Made by a program: the position numbers and the translations under genes. The notes beneath the pieces were generated by a model. That model was not told the DNA's origin and did not search any database. It was given only the letters and a program-made list of their open reading frames with translations. A stretch of 64,000 nt of DNA from Cycas panzhihuaensis (Eukaryota; Cycadophyta), in the NCBI GenBank assembly GCA_023213395.1, contig CM041465.1:30139741-30203740 (forward strand), in the 5' to 3' direction. Below are positions 11,221 through 21,555 of this stretch, in pieces; position 1 is the stretch's first letter; each line of letters opens with the position of its first letter.

Positions 11221-12797
11221 TGGTATCAAACCCACCCAAAATTCTAACATATGCAACTCTACTTGAATCAAGGCTAGATGCCTCAACACTATTAAGTTGG
11301 AGGGGTACAAAGGCCCACAAATATAAAATGAAACAGTGGGATGTAGTAAACGATGCAATGCAAACACCAACACAAGAATATGCACTTGGTGACTCGAGGC
11401 CACAAAAGAATGCCACCACCCGAATCCATGGGAATGCTCAAAACATTACTTGCCCAAACATGTTATAGATAAATTGCTATGTTTATCCAACAGGCTTGAG
11501 GCAATGTTGGTCTTCACTCCATGGGTTTATTCAAAGTTCAAATGGAAGATTTGGAATTCCATCGAGGTATCACAATTGCCCTACACAAAATCCTTCCTTG
11601 CTTTGATACCAATTGTGATACTAGTTGTGGAGTACAATTGTCTTAAACGAAAGATAATCCATTAATTACAATAAGCAATCCAAATTTACAATCAACAAGG
11701 CACCCCAAACATGTGCAAAAGCCAACTATCCAAACCAAGAGATGATAAAACTGATGATCACAACACATTCATTACTACCTACAAATACTAGATAATAAAT
11801 TATTTTAGCCAAGTTGGCTAACTCAGTTGCGGGTCAGCAACAGATTCCCTCAATTTCAATATCATAACTGTAAAATACTCAATATTTCCCATTTTGAAAG
11901 ATGCCTTGGTCCATTTGGAGGGGTCAACACACAACAAATATGTCCATACAGACCTGCAGCAATCGTACAGTTATGTGTAGGCCACACAAACCTGTAACAA
12001 CACCATATGGCTGCATTAAAGGCCCAATAGGTCATATGGTTTAGAAACAATATGTACAACTTGTAGACAAACCATACAGCCCCTATGGGCTTGTACAATT
12101 GCTGTGCATTGTTATACAGACCTATAGGACAGATCTGTGCATCTCTCGCTCTTGCAAGCAATATAGTGGCCATGGGCCCCACCTAAGTAGGAAAATTTCT
12201 AAATCTGTAACAAAAATAAAAAATTAGCATGGAGGATGCATGTTGATGATTGGAGAATTTGATGATAAAAGGGAATTGTTTTGTCATTTACATGTTGAAC
12301 TACAAACTAGGGTTTGCATTAAATGATTATAGATAGTAAAAACTGCATCTATTTAGTAGTTGGACCATAAACTTTGCAGAACAACCCATGGGAGAGATTT
12401 TGCTTGAAACCCTTGTGATAATGATTTTTATGCTTGATTGCATTTAAATCATGGCCCTTTATGATTTTATGGAAAGCTTTTATAAAATTGCATTAATGGC
12501 AAATTCGAGGAACCATGAAGCTTGAGAAATATCTCATGAAAATTATATGACATCAGTTTTGATTATTTGGCTTCCATAGAAAATGAGTTATGGTTATTTG
12601 CATTCCATGGTGATTAATTGTAAAAAAATGAAAGAACCATGGCATTAATTGTGGCAAATAAAGGAGCCACGACATTAATTGTGGTGAATAAAGGAACCTT
12701 GGCATCCATTGACATTAGGGCATGGTCTATGAATGAATAATTGATTCTTTGTGAAAGGTACTTCCATGCCATTTTATTTCCGTTCTTCTTATTTAGT
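11221..12797. other. Unassigned stretch with two inward-facing primer-like sites
   Basis: A plus-strand TGGTATCAAACC at 11221 and a minus-strand GCTTTGATACCA at 11600-11611 face each other across ~380 bp. After the second, TGTGATACTAG at 11614 could begin a minus-strand LTR, but no partner LTR is visible. 11930-12170 has loose repeats around 'acagacct' and 'ctgtac'. No protein motif is recognised. Confidence 0.35.
12631..12711. repeat. Short tandem repeat, about 30 bp x 3
   Basis: Three diverged units begin AAAGAACCATGG (12631), AAAGGAGCCACG (12660) and AAAGGAACCTTGG (about 12690). The first two contain CATTAATTGTGG. Function unknown. Confidence 0.55.
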
Positions 12798-12802
12798 CAA
12801 GT

Positions 12803-13081
12803 TGTTAGGATTAGTAATTTGACAAGCACATCAAACCCTAATGGTGAGCAACAAAAGATGAAGTATGCACATAATAGACACCATGTTGGAGAATTGGCCA
12901 AAACTCAATTATGAACAAGTAAGAGTACATACTTATAGTACAACTTCACCACTAGAGAAAGAACCCCATTGGACTACTTAGAGGTGGCGCACATATCAAG
13001 GTGGCCCACAACTCTAATATAGAATACACAAGATAGAGAGAGTTTACATAGGGCTAATGGAATTGAGTATTACACCCAACA
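12803..13081 (-). repeat. L 3' LTR
   Basis: TGTTAGGATTAG ... ACACCCAACA, next to the polypurine complement and preceded by the duplication CAAGT. Reads identical to the copy at 16575. Confidence 0.93.
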
Positions 13082-13103
13082 TTCCCCCCTGTAATAGTCA
13101 ATT
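13061..13103 (-). other. Polypurine tract in hairpin loop, element L
   Basis: AATTGAGTATTACA (13061-13074, in the LTR) and TGTAATAGTCAATT (13090-13103, internal) are reverse complements in 13 of 14 positions. The 15-base loop contains the LTR end and the C6 run that is the polypurine tract on the minus strand. Beyond one mismatch, three more pairs continue outward. Confidence 0.75.
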
Positions 13104-13180
13104 ACATAAATATCGTCACTTCAATGATAAGCTCAAGTCTCCAAAAATTCTTTGGATCGTAACTTTGCACATAATAGAAA

Positions 13181-13680
13181 GCTGCTGAAGTCCATATGAA
13201 GTAGAGTCCATCTACCGGAATGCATGGGTTATCAGCCGCTGCAACCGCCAGTTGGGTAGGAACTCCCTCTGTATACGTGGAGCAATCAGGAGCTGGCAAG
13301 AGTAGCTGTATAAGGTCCCACCCCTTGCTCATATGGGAGTGCAAGCAGGAAAATATATATAATAAGCACATGGCACATGGCACATGGCAAGAGTCTCCAA
13401 AAGTCTGCTGGATCATAAACATTGCTGGATCATAAACACTGCTGCACCGAATAAAAAGCTGCTGAAGTCCATATGAAGAGGAGTCCATCTACCGGAATGC
13501 ATGGGTTATCAGCCGCTGCAACCGCCAGTTGGGTAGGAACTCCCTTTGTATACGTGGAGCAATCAGGAGCTGGCAAGAGTAGCTGTATAAGGTCCCACCC
13601 CTTGCTCGTATGGGAGTGCAAGCAAGAAAATATATATGTATAAAGCACATGGCAAGCAAGAGTAGCTTCTAAAAGTGTGT
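13181..13680. repeat. Tandem duplication, 277 bp period, inside L
   Basis: The unit starting GCTGCTGAAGTCCATATGAA at 13181 recurs at 13458 with very few changes across about 200 bp. Between them is a small CACATGGCA triplication (13370-13390). It lies near the 3' end of L. No coding role is apparent. Confidence 0.85.
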
Positions 13681-13774
13681 CCTACCTCTTGCTCAATAGG
13701 ACTAGCACTTCTTCGGCATCTATTGGCCGGAAATACAATGGCACTATGGCCTCAAACATGCCACATGGGCTAAA

Positions 13775-13907
13775 ATGATGCCTCATTGGGCTAACAACTT
13801 GCCACCATGGGCAAAAATAACCAGCATTAGAAATTTTTACATGATGCCTCATTGGGCTAACAACTTGCCACCATGGGCAAAAATAACCAGCATTTGAAAT
13901 TTTTACA
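13775..13907. repeat. Tandem duplication, 66 bp period, inside L
   Basis: 'gatgcctcattgggctaaca' ... 'aaatttttacat' occurs at 13777 and again at 13843, differing by about one base. Confidence 0.9.
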
Positions 13908-14730
13908 TGACTGAAAATGATATGTGACTTGTGTAGCACATGTGACTCTCTCTCATAAATGAAGTACAATATGATCACAATGGGTTCTCCAAGAGCTAAA
14001 AAGAAGTCCATAGTACATGTCATCCCCCCCATTCGGGGTACATTACATCAAGAAAACCTTGAAAATACAATATGTGCCTGAAGAAACTGAGAAAAAATGA
14101 AGATAAATAGGAACTTGTGACTTTGAACTTAAAAATCTCCATGAAAACAGCTCCAAAATGTGTCAAATGAAAGCTCTCTCTGTTACGGATCCAACGCAAC
14201 AGACGGAACTGAAATCGGACCTCCCAATCTCAAGATACAGTCAAAAACGTGAAGTACCCCTTAATAATGCCGAAAAAAGATGAAATAGGAGGTTAGCCCC
14301 CTTCATAAGTCGGGTCGCAGTCGTATTAAGCCTCCATATGACCAGGGCTAAAATGATGAGGAGCTAGACGGACCTGAAATCAATATCCAATTTGATTAAA
14401 TGTATTTTTTCAAATAAAAAATAATAATAACTTTTGATAATGAAATTACGTCCGTCAAAAACGCCCAAATTGAATAACAAAAAATATTAACCCTAAGTAG
14501 GGTTTGTTCGTCATCTTCAAAAAAATGTTGTCACCATAGTGTGCAGGTCTTGCCGCCCGCCATGATATGCAGGTCTCATATGTGCGAAGAAGGACCTCAA
14601 ATGTTCGGATATCTGTGAAATCAGCAGTATTTAAAAACTGCACATGAACGTTGCACTTGCTCAACACAGGGAGAGAATACTTTGGGGAAATACAGAATGG
14701 GTTGATCCCCCCGGAGCCATTAATGTTTAA
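13908..14730 (-). other. L interior downstream of the captured genes
   Basis: Mostly non-coding. The minus-strand reading that continues past the SAM fragment (14455-14730, containing LNTADFTDIRTFEVLLRTYE) might be a fourth captured piece, but I do not recognise it. Confidence 0.3.
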
Positions 14731-15104
14731 TTGTCTCAGACGGCGGTTGGTCTTCTTCAGAGCGGCAACCAGTCTATGTATGTGGGGCGCTCTTCCCCTT
14801 TCCCGTTTGGACAGCTTCAAGATCTGGAGCCTGTGATTGGCAATGGTGATCCCATGCTCTGCAGGAACTCGTGGTTGAAATACGTCGTGTCTTCCTCTTC
14901 CAGCTGGTTGCCTCCGCGGATGGGGTTGCTGGTACACACTGCCTCACGCAGGACACCCAGACAGAGCTACGCCCTTCGCGTGACTGATAATTTCACGCAT
15001 TTGTTGTCTTTTTCTTTCAGCTGGTTGTGTGCGAACAGTAGGTCATATTCGTACACTAAAGAAGGTTCCATGTCCGTCTGGGAGAGCCAGGCAAACCAAT
15101 CCAA
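14731..15104 (-). pseudogene. Captured fragment of plant SAM-domain protein
   Basis: Minus-strand pieces read DWFAWLSQTDMEPSLVYEYD (about 15104-15045), then YFNHEFLQSMG (about 14885-14850), then, after a one-base frame change, ITIANHRLQILKLSKRE and a basic tail LVAALKKTNRRLRQ (to about 14731). This order matches the small plant sterile alpha motif proteins, in which the SAM fold mediates protein interaction. A 117-base stretch (about 14901-15017) interrupts the match. It is flanked by a 10 bp direct repeat, CAGCTGGTTG (14901 and 15018), within a longer degenerate repeat. The 5' end abuts the exportin fragment. It cannot make the native protein. Confidence 0.75.
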
Positions 15105-15465
15105 TATCAATCCAGGTCACATACCTCTGCATCGTATCCAATAAACACACTGCTAACTGTGGCTTCAAATCTTTGTACAAAACTACCAAGTCATACCATG
15201 CTCTTACAACTCGAGGCACATTGTTGTCTCATCGCATCTTTTATCCGTGTTGCAAGTGTGATTTCTTCTGAGTTACGAGGATAATCCAAACTAATCAACT
15301 CATCGTCAAGGGCATTCAAAATTCGGCAAAACATATCTACAACCGTGGGACCTTTACTCAAGGAAGACAACAAATCCAGGAAGACTGACGGCCAACGCGA
15401 TGGGTACTCCATAAATATCAAAATAGTAAAAATCTGAGCTAACTTATTTCTCACAAAAACCGGTC
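15100..15465 (-). pseudogene. Captured fragment of exportin-T (PAUSED/XPOT)
   Basis: Exportin-T carries mature tRNA out of the nucleus. About 120 codons on the minus strand match the N-terminal HEAT-repeat part: VRNKLAQIF, then EYPSRWPSVFLDLLSSLSKG, DMFCRILNALDDELISLDYP, TRIKDAMRQQC. After a small frameshift near 15205 it continues with VVRAWYDLVVLYKD and LLDTMQRYVTWIDIGL. No intron is visible, so capture from spliced RNA is plausible if the host gene has introns here. It joins TRM61 on one side and the SAM fragment on the other. The family assignment comes from remembered motifs, and paralogy was not tested. Confidence 0.85.
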
Positions 15466-15469
15466 TCTC

Positions 15470-15870
15470 TGCCCCACAAAATCTCCTTGTGTATCTCGAA
15501 CTTCAACTGTTATAAGGCTACTTAGGCCATTCTTTTCAAAGTCCTCCCTTGCAGAATTTGCTCGAAGCTCATGGAAATCAAATGTATAAACATGACCTGT
15601 GGGTGCGACAGCCCGTGCCAATGCAGTGGTGAGAGAGCCACTTCCAGTACCAGATTCCAGCACCAAACACCCAATGACAGATTTCTAAAAAGGAGACGAC
15701 AAAGCTGATGTCTGCTATGTACAGGACCTGAGTCCTGTGGCCCAGAACTAGAGTCCATAACTCAGGAGTTGGTGCCAACAAATGCACAAAACCACTTTTT
15801 TTATTGAAAACCTTGCATCCAAAAGGCTTCCTAATACAGTCAGGGTGGGCAAAAACACCAAATCTGTTCT
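15470..15870 (-). pseudogene. Captured fragment of TRM61, tRNA m1A58 methyltransferase subunit
   Basis: TRM61 with TRM6 methylates adenosine 58 of tRNA using S-adenosylmethionine. Minus-strand text reads NRFGVFAHPD, KPFGCKVFNKKSGFVHLLAP, TPELWTLVLGHRTQVLYIAD, ISFVV. A one-base shift near 15690 follows, then the SAM-binding motif [20 protein letters not shown] and [20 protein letters not shown], ending near VRDTQGD. It holds roughly the N-terminal barrel and the first part of the Rossmann domain. The C-terminal half is missing, so no enzyme can be made. The joint with exportin-T is near 15465-15474. Confidence 0.88.
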
Positions 15871-16562
15871 AAGGCTCCGCCTCACAGTGGAATTCAATTA
15901 GACTGAAGCTTCTATATCTTCTTAACATAGCACCATGGAAGGAGAAAGCTCTTTTTTTTTTTTTTTTTTTTCGGTAAAAAAATACATGAGAACAGGCCAA
16001 ATTTTGAAGGCCTTAAATACAAAAAAAATTCTGAATATTTTTCACATAAGATGAGCACATATCAATAGAAGAAAAAATGACCTTTATCCACCTGTAGATC
16101 TGCAAAGAAAATTTGAAATAGAGTTACTCCTGGCCAAGGAGGACTCTCTCAACTGCTGTCAACGATCTGGGTTGCATTATTGTCCACTGACGTGCAACGG
16201 AGATGGTCTTCCAGTAATTGGAATCTAAACATAAGCTGTCATGGACTTTCACCTGCATGCAATATTATTGTGGCGCCACATGTGGAGAAGATGTCCATTT
16301 GAGCAGCATCAACAGGCTTCAAAACAGCTACAAAACTTCAAAATAGGCTTGAAAACAGCCTCTCATCATCATCAAAACAGCCCTTCAAAACTTGATAACA
16401 GTCCCATAACAAAATATGCATCAGATATAACTTGAAATAATCTTCAACTTGACAAAGTCATGAAACAGGTACATCAAAAAATTTACAAGTGTTGAAAGTT
16501 CAAAATGCACGAATGGCATGTACTAGGATTTGCAAGAAAGGCCTCCAAGGGTTGAACCTTGG
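15871..16562 (-). other. L leader between primer site and captured genes
   Basis: No motif found. Contains a T-run at 15951-15971 and an A/C-rich stretch (16290-16440) with repeated 'aaaacagc'. It would be the 5' untranslated part of the L transcript. Confidence 0.4.
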
Positions 16563-16574
16563 GCTCTGATACCA

Positions 16575-16853
16575 TGTTAGGATTAGTAATTTGACAAGCA
16601 CATCAAACCCTAATGGTGAGCAACAAAAGATGAAGTATGCACATAATAGACACCATGTTGGAGAATTGGCCAAAACTCAATTATGAACAAGTAAGAGTAC
16701 ATACTTATAGTACAACTTCACCACTAGAGAAAGAACCCCATTGGACTACTTAGAGGTGGCGCACATATCAAGGTGGCCCACAACTCTAATATAGAATACA
16801 CAAGATAGAGAGAGTTTACATAGGGCTAATGGAATTGAGTATTACACCCAACA
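16575..16853 (-). repeat. L 5' LTR
   Basis: Reads identical to 12803-13081. It is preceded by GCTCTGATACCA (primer-site complement, 16563-16574) and followed by the duplication CAAGT. Confidence 0.93.
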
Positions 16854-16858
16854 CAAGT

Positions 16859-19498
16859 TAGTTTTGAGGGGCAAATAGTCTAATCATGAAACTAGATTTT
16901 GAAGCACAATACAAAAACTTGACAATCATAGCAAAACCTTAGCAATCCATGTGCACAAGGATGCACATGGCTCCATGCATGGAGATGCACAATAGTGGAG
17001 AAGCTCATTTGCATTGCGATGCATATGACATCATGCATGGGAACGCATTAGAATACGGTTGTTCATATGCACAAGGATGCATATGACCTCATGCATGGGG
17101 ATGCATGAGGAGCCTCAAGGAATGGAAGGAAACACCATCGTGCGGTGGATGAACTGTAAGAGCAAGGGTGACCTGTGCATGGGGATGCATTCTATTTTTC
17201 TCTTGGGTTTATGGTGGGCAAAAGAGAGAATAAGGGAATGTTCACAGGGATGAACTTAGAAGCCTGAAGTATCAATCCACAAGGATGGATTAGCACTAAA
17301 CCCACAGGGATGGGTTTGGGGAGTGGCATGTCGACAAGACTGGACTATAAGAGGCCAAAGCACCATAAAGATGGGGATCTCTAAACAAGAATGATAACCA
17401 ATTATCTACATGACTAGGAACTATATTTGCCGCTAAATTAAACACCATTTTGAAGCCAAAGAGCTTGAGTGCCCCCTCCATGCTTGAGGGAACATCCCAC
17501 CTTGAATAGTGAGATCTAATGCACCCAAGGAAGACACTACCCTACAGTAGATGATCTCATGCCTGAAAATGAGACCGGGGCACCATTCTTATGCTAATGT
17601 GTGGAAACATCACCACAAAGATGGACACTGCAGTGGGTAGACATAACACACCTTGAGTAGTCACCATTCTAGCTCAAGGAAGCAAGGGACAACACATATA
17701 GGAATGCTTAATGGCAGGTTCAAGCACATGGTACTGGAGCATCTCATTCCTAACCTAATCATTCTCCTTTCGTATTGTAATAATTTAAATAAACAATTCT
17801 CCTAATTAAAATGTTTTTTGTGTGTGGGTGTGCTGTTAAATAAAAAACTGGGGACAAAGTTTGTAATAAAAATGCTTGATTGCCAAGCAATATAGCTAAG
17901 TTGTACCTTCCCTGCTATTCAAGAAGTGTGCCGATTACTACAGATTGTCTGTATAAGTGGCAAATGACAAAGTCAGGCTGTTGAGTACTGAAATCGGTGC
18001 CCTCGGTTAATTATCAGCCTTTTGAACTAGATCTCAGTGCGCCCCTTGATGGTGTTGTGTGCTCACCTACATATGGGTAGCTGGTGCAATGACAAGCAAT
18101 AGCAGTCAATACAATTGCATAAGATTCAGGCACTGCATTGTACCCAGCACCCCCTTATTCTTAAAGAGCAACAAACGACAATTCACTTGTTGAATGCTCT
18201 GCAATAGAACACCTAAACTGGTTCTTGCTGGTATTAGGACAGCAACACTCTGGAAATTTGGTTGGCTATGAGCATAGTAGGCGTGCTCAAAAAATAATGA
18301 AACAAATTAAAAAAAAATCAGGAAAATACTATAATTTGAAACTTAGGGGGGTGGAGGGAACAATAAACAGACAAGGAATTCTTTTTCAAGTGTACATATT
18401 CATTATTGCACAAAAAATACAAATACCTTATATAGTTTTCCACAAGCAATGCTGTTTGCCATTTTAGTTTTAAACAGCTGATGAACAAAGTAACAAAGAT
18501 CAACCCCGTTAACTGACAAATATGCAAATGCCAAAAACATCATTAACCAACAGTGACTTTACTTCAAGCTTTCTCCATAAAAAATTCTGTCTGCTGCTGC
18601 TTCTCTGAAATTTGCTGTGCAGCTATCACCCGTTGATTCCCTTCATCAAAGCCTCTAATAACAGTTCTGAAAGTCGACTATCACAGAAGAGAGGCCCTCA
18701 AGCCTCAGATACACAATGTACAGTAAAAACAATGCCAAGATACACAGCATGCAGGGAGAAAAACAATAACAGAACCTAAGCCCCCTAGTCTCTACTTTAA
18801 GTTTCCACTTTCAGCTTAGTTTTTGCTGTCAGTCTCAAGCAGTTCTCTTTCTTCAAAGTCCATGTCTTTTTCACTTTAATCCCTCAAAAAAAATTTCATT
18901 TCAAGCTTCAGTCATTCAACTTAGTTTTTTATTGTCTCCAACTGCTCAATTTAGGTTTTTTTCCTTCTATTTCAGGCTTCAGACATACAGTTTAGTGTTT
19001 TAACAAAAATGGAGGCCGCCCTGTGGCATCTGAACATTTCTCTGATGCACAGTCAATGCAGCATAGTTGACATTTAATAAAATGGAAGTTTATTGAGTAT
19101 TTAATTTGGCCAACCCCCCAAAATTTATTAAAGGAAAGTTTTGTTTGATTAGGTCAAATATTGTTGGCATGGCTATGAGGACAGTCTATTTATAAGACAA
19201 AAGTAATGTAAGGATCCATTCAAAGCTTGTACATGCCCGTTCCATCTACAACTAGTGTAAATAGCATTTACTTGTCTGAGACTTCAAAGGCAGGCCTTCA
19301 ATGCAAAGACCAATCTACCAGCATAGCACGTTATCTGTTTTTTCTCTCACAATATTTCAGAATGGCTCTTTGTTTGCATCTGAGCTGATCCTCTATCATA
19401 ATTGAGACTCCTGTAGGATGGTAGGGGCTTTACACTCTCCATGTGCAGGAAAGATATTGCCCTGGCTTCCTCAGTTCCTCATACAGACCATAGGGGAA
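16859..19498. other. Flanking DNA between L and G
   Basis: No transposon protein recognised. 16940-17350 holds a string of loosely repeated 'cacaaggatgcatatg' / 'catgcatggggatgca' words spaced about 60-70 bp. 18564-18677 holds a candidate host exon on the minus strand, listed separately. A TATA-like CTATTTATAAG lies near 19184. Confidence 0.4.
18564..18677 (-). CDS. Candidate terminal exon of an unrecognised host gene
   Basis: On the minus strand an acceptor-like TCTTCTGTGATAG is followed by 37 codons and a TGA. The peptide is hydrophilic and reads like a genuine C-terminus: it starts STFRTV, then IRGFDEGNQRVIAAQQISEK, then ends QQQTEFFMEKA. The upstream side (18690-19000) is pyrimidine/purine-tract DNA without ORFs, as in an intron. 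The downstream side (leftward) is AT-rich with AATAA-like words, as in a 3' untranslated region. I do not recognise the family, and no second exon was found, so it could be a relic or chance. Confidence 0.35.
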   Translation of the reverse strand, partial: STFRTVIRGFDEGNQRVIAAQQISEKQQQTEFFMEKA

Positions 19499-20550
19499 GG
19501 TGGTGCTACCCGCTGAAGGGTACATACCAAAATTTTCTGCAAGCTTGTTCGGTTTATCGTTCTTACTTGGTGACAATCTTCACAACACGGAGACAATCCA
19601 AGTAAAAATGGGAAATACAAGAGATTCTTTCTAAAAACTTAGGATCAATCATATAAGCTTTTATTTTGAATTAAGGGAAATTGCCTCAAAAATTTTTGTG
19701 AGATTATTCACCCACACCCCGCAGTACCGCACACAATAAACAATAAGCTGAAAAGGAAAGTTGGCAACTACAGGTCGTGGGAAAAGATGGCACACCTTGG
19801 TAATTCTGATCATTGGATCAAGATAATTGAGAACATTATATCTGTCCAAAGAGCTTGTAAAGAATGATGTGAATTAACAGATAACTCCCAACCATCAGAT
19901 TAGAGCAATTGATCAGATCCTAGCCATTGAGATAAAACAAAGAGAAGGCCCTCAGAGTCAACACAGAAATTTTTGAGAAGCCACCTTGCATTCCATGTCC
20001 CACGTCCTACATCTTGCAAGGAATGCTCACAAGGCAATGCAAGTCTAGCCTAAGGCACAAGTGCGTGTCTAAATGAATGAAGACTCCATCCTACATCCCG
20101 CACTCGCATCCCAAAGAACAAAGTTTGAAATCTCAACTCAGGCATGCCGGTGCAAGTGTGGTCCCCACCACGGTGAGGCATATTTTCACTCGTTCGAGGC
20201 AGATTTGCATTAATTCCCCTACTTAACTTGTTGATTATCCCACTAATCCTACATCTATTACTTCGAGCATGAGAATTTAATTCACCTATCACCCTCCTTT
20301 TTCACTCTGTCGAGTCATTGATCATCTCATTATTGCACCTAGTGAACCTTAGAAATTCTCAGAGTTTCTATAAGTGACAAATCTCTATTAATGCACAAGC
20401 AACAATAGGAAGACTATCTCACAAGTGAATGTTTTTAAATTTACACACTACTCCCTATGTTTTAATATTGCTTGCTCCCTGTGTTTGCCCTTCTTTTTTG
20501 TTAGCCCAGCTAGGTATTCAGGATGGAGGATTAAAGACCTTTCAACTCAA

Positions 20551-20835
20551 ATGGTCGTGGCTGCCCAAAACAACATGGAGTCAGACCTGTCTAATAAATA
20601 CAATGGAGATACCTCAGTCACAAAGAGACTAAGAAGATGTGGCCTGCTTCAAACAGGCTATGCAGATGAAACAATGTTTATTCTCTATGTTATCAAGGAG
20701 CATGGCGCTCAGCCTAACAAAGATAATAAGGGAACCCACGATGAGGAAAATAAATCCTTTTACAATTTTGCCCTGCTGCACTCTCAAAGGATTTTGGCAC
20801 TGCCAAAATCCACTAAGACATTGTCTCCTAACTGA
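20551..20835 (+). CDS. LTR-embedded ORF, copy in G 5' LTR (95 aa)
   Basis: Starts MVVAAQNNMESDLSNKYNG. Core TSVTKRLRRCGLLQ is shared with the 3' LTR copy at 45099, as is SQRILALPKSTKT. Here a TGA ends it after LSPN, where the other copy reads on for 63 more residues. The family is not recognised. It has no signal peptide or membrane segment, and the core is basic. Many replacement differences exist between copies, so it may be neutral relic sequence. The start is chosen to match the other copy. An in-frame extension to 20425 exists here only. Confidence 0.4.
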   Translation: MVVAAQNNMESDLSNKYNGDTSVTKRLRRCGLLQTGYADETMFILYVIKEHGAQPNKDNKGTHDEENKSFYNFALLHSQRILALPKSTKTLSPN

Positions 20836-21186
20836 ATTCTTTATGCTTCAAAGAAAGGTAATTCTCTGAATAAGATAATTGATCAACATCATGCGTATCT
20901 CTCCCTAAGGAGAAAAGGAAACTTGAAAAGGAAGAAAATGAAGGAAAAAAAGATAAAAGTTCATCATCAAAGAGTAAAAGAAAAGTGGGATAAAAATTTG
21001 AAAATACAAGTTTCACACCTACATACTGGGGAGGCCTGTTGAGTACTAGCGACTATGGGGTGAACACAAAGGAAGGTAGAACGAGAAATCCAAGCTAAAG
21101 ATAAAGCTCTAACTACTTTGGGCAATCCCGACAAAGAATCAATCAGACCACCATTGTTGTCCCACTCCTCAAAACCAAAGAGTACA

Positions 21187-21555
21187 TGTTAACCTGGCAG
21201 TTAATTATTAAGCCACCTAGTTAATGTTAATGCGCTTTAATTAAGCGAAAAGATGCGAAGCCAAAAGGTGCGACTTATTCGGAGAGTCACAACCCTAATT
21301 GGGTGACACCTCTTGGAAGAATATAAATGCCTTGAGGCCTTGTGTATTCGATGAATCATTGTATCAAGCCATTGTGAAATAATCAAGTGATCTATCAAGG
21401 ATCCTTTTATGGTGGGGTTTTTCCCGAAAGGGTTTTCCCACGTAAATCTTGTGTACTGTGCATCTGTTTTCTGTGTGTATATTTGTTTGCTTGCTGTGTA
21501 TGGTTAAAGATTTTGCGGACGGGAACACTTGTATATAATTTCATGTTCCTGAACA
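21187..21555 (+). repeat. Copia C 5' LTR (369 bp)
   Basis: TGTTAACCTGGCAG ... CCTGAACA. A TATA box TATAAAT is at 21322-21328, followed by transcript-like text. It differs from the 3' copy by scattered changes and a ~15 bp length difference. Confidence 0.93.

Larger units (their letters stand above)
12803..16853 (-). mobile_element. Element L: young non-autonomous LTR element with captured genes
   Basis: Two 279 bp LTRs (12803-13081 and 16575-16853) read as identical by eye. They are bounded by a perfect 5 bp target duplication, CAAGT (12798-12802 and 16854-16858). The primer-site complement GCTCTGATACCA is at 16563-16574 and the polypurine complement TTCCCCCC at 13082-13089, so the element points left. 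The 3.5 kb interior has no gag or pol. It carries, in minus-strand order, fragments of TRM61, exportin-T and a SAM-domain protein, then tandem repeats. It is the youngest insertion in the window by LTR identity and must be mobilised in trans. Confidence 0.93.

Noticed and set aside
11862-12182. 106-codon minus-strand frame
   Set aside because: Made of repeated 'ctgtaca'-type words. No domain and no homologous copy in the window.
13102-13488. 128-codon minus-strand frame in L
   Set aside because: It lies across the 277 bp tandem duplication, and a parallel frame appears in the second unit (13430-13648). No motif; a product of repeat composition.
13181-13907. Regular repeats as a CRISPR array
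   Set aside because: Only two units of each repeat, with no short spacers, in a plant transposon.
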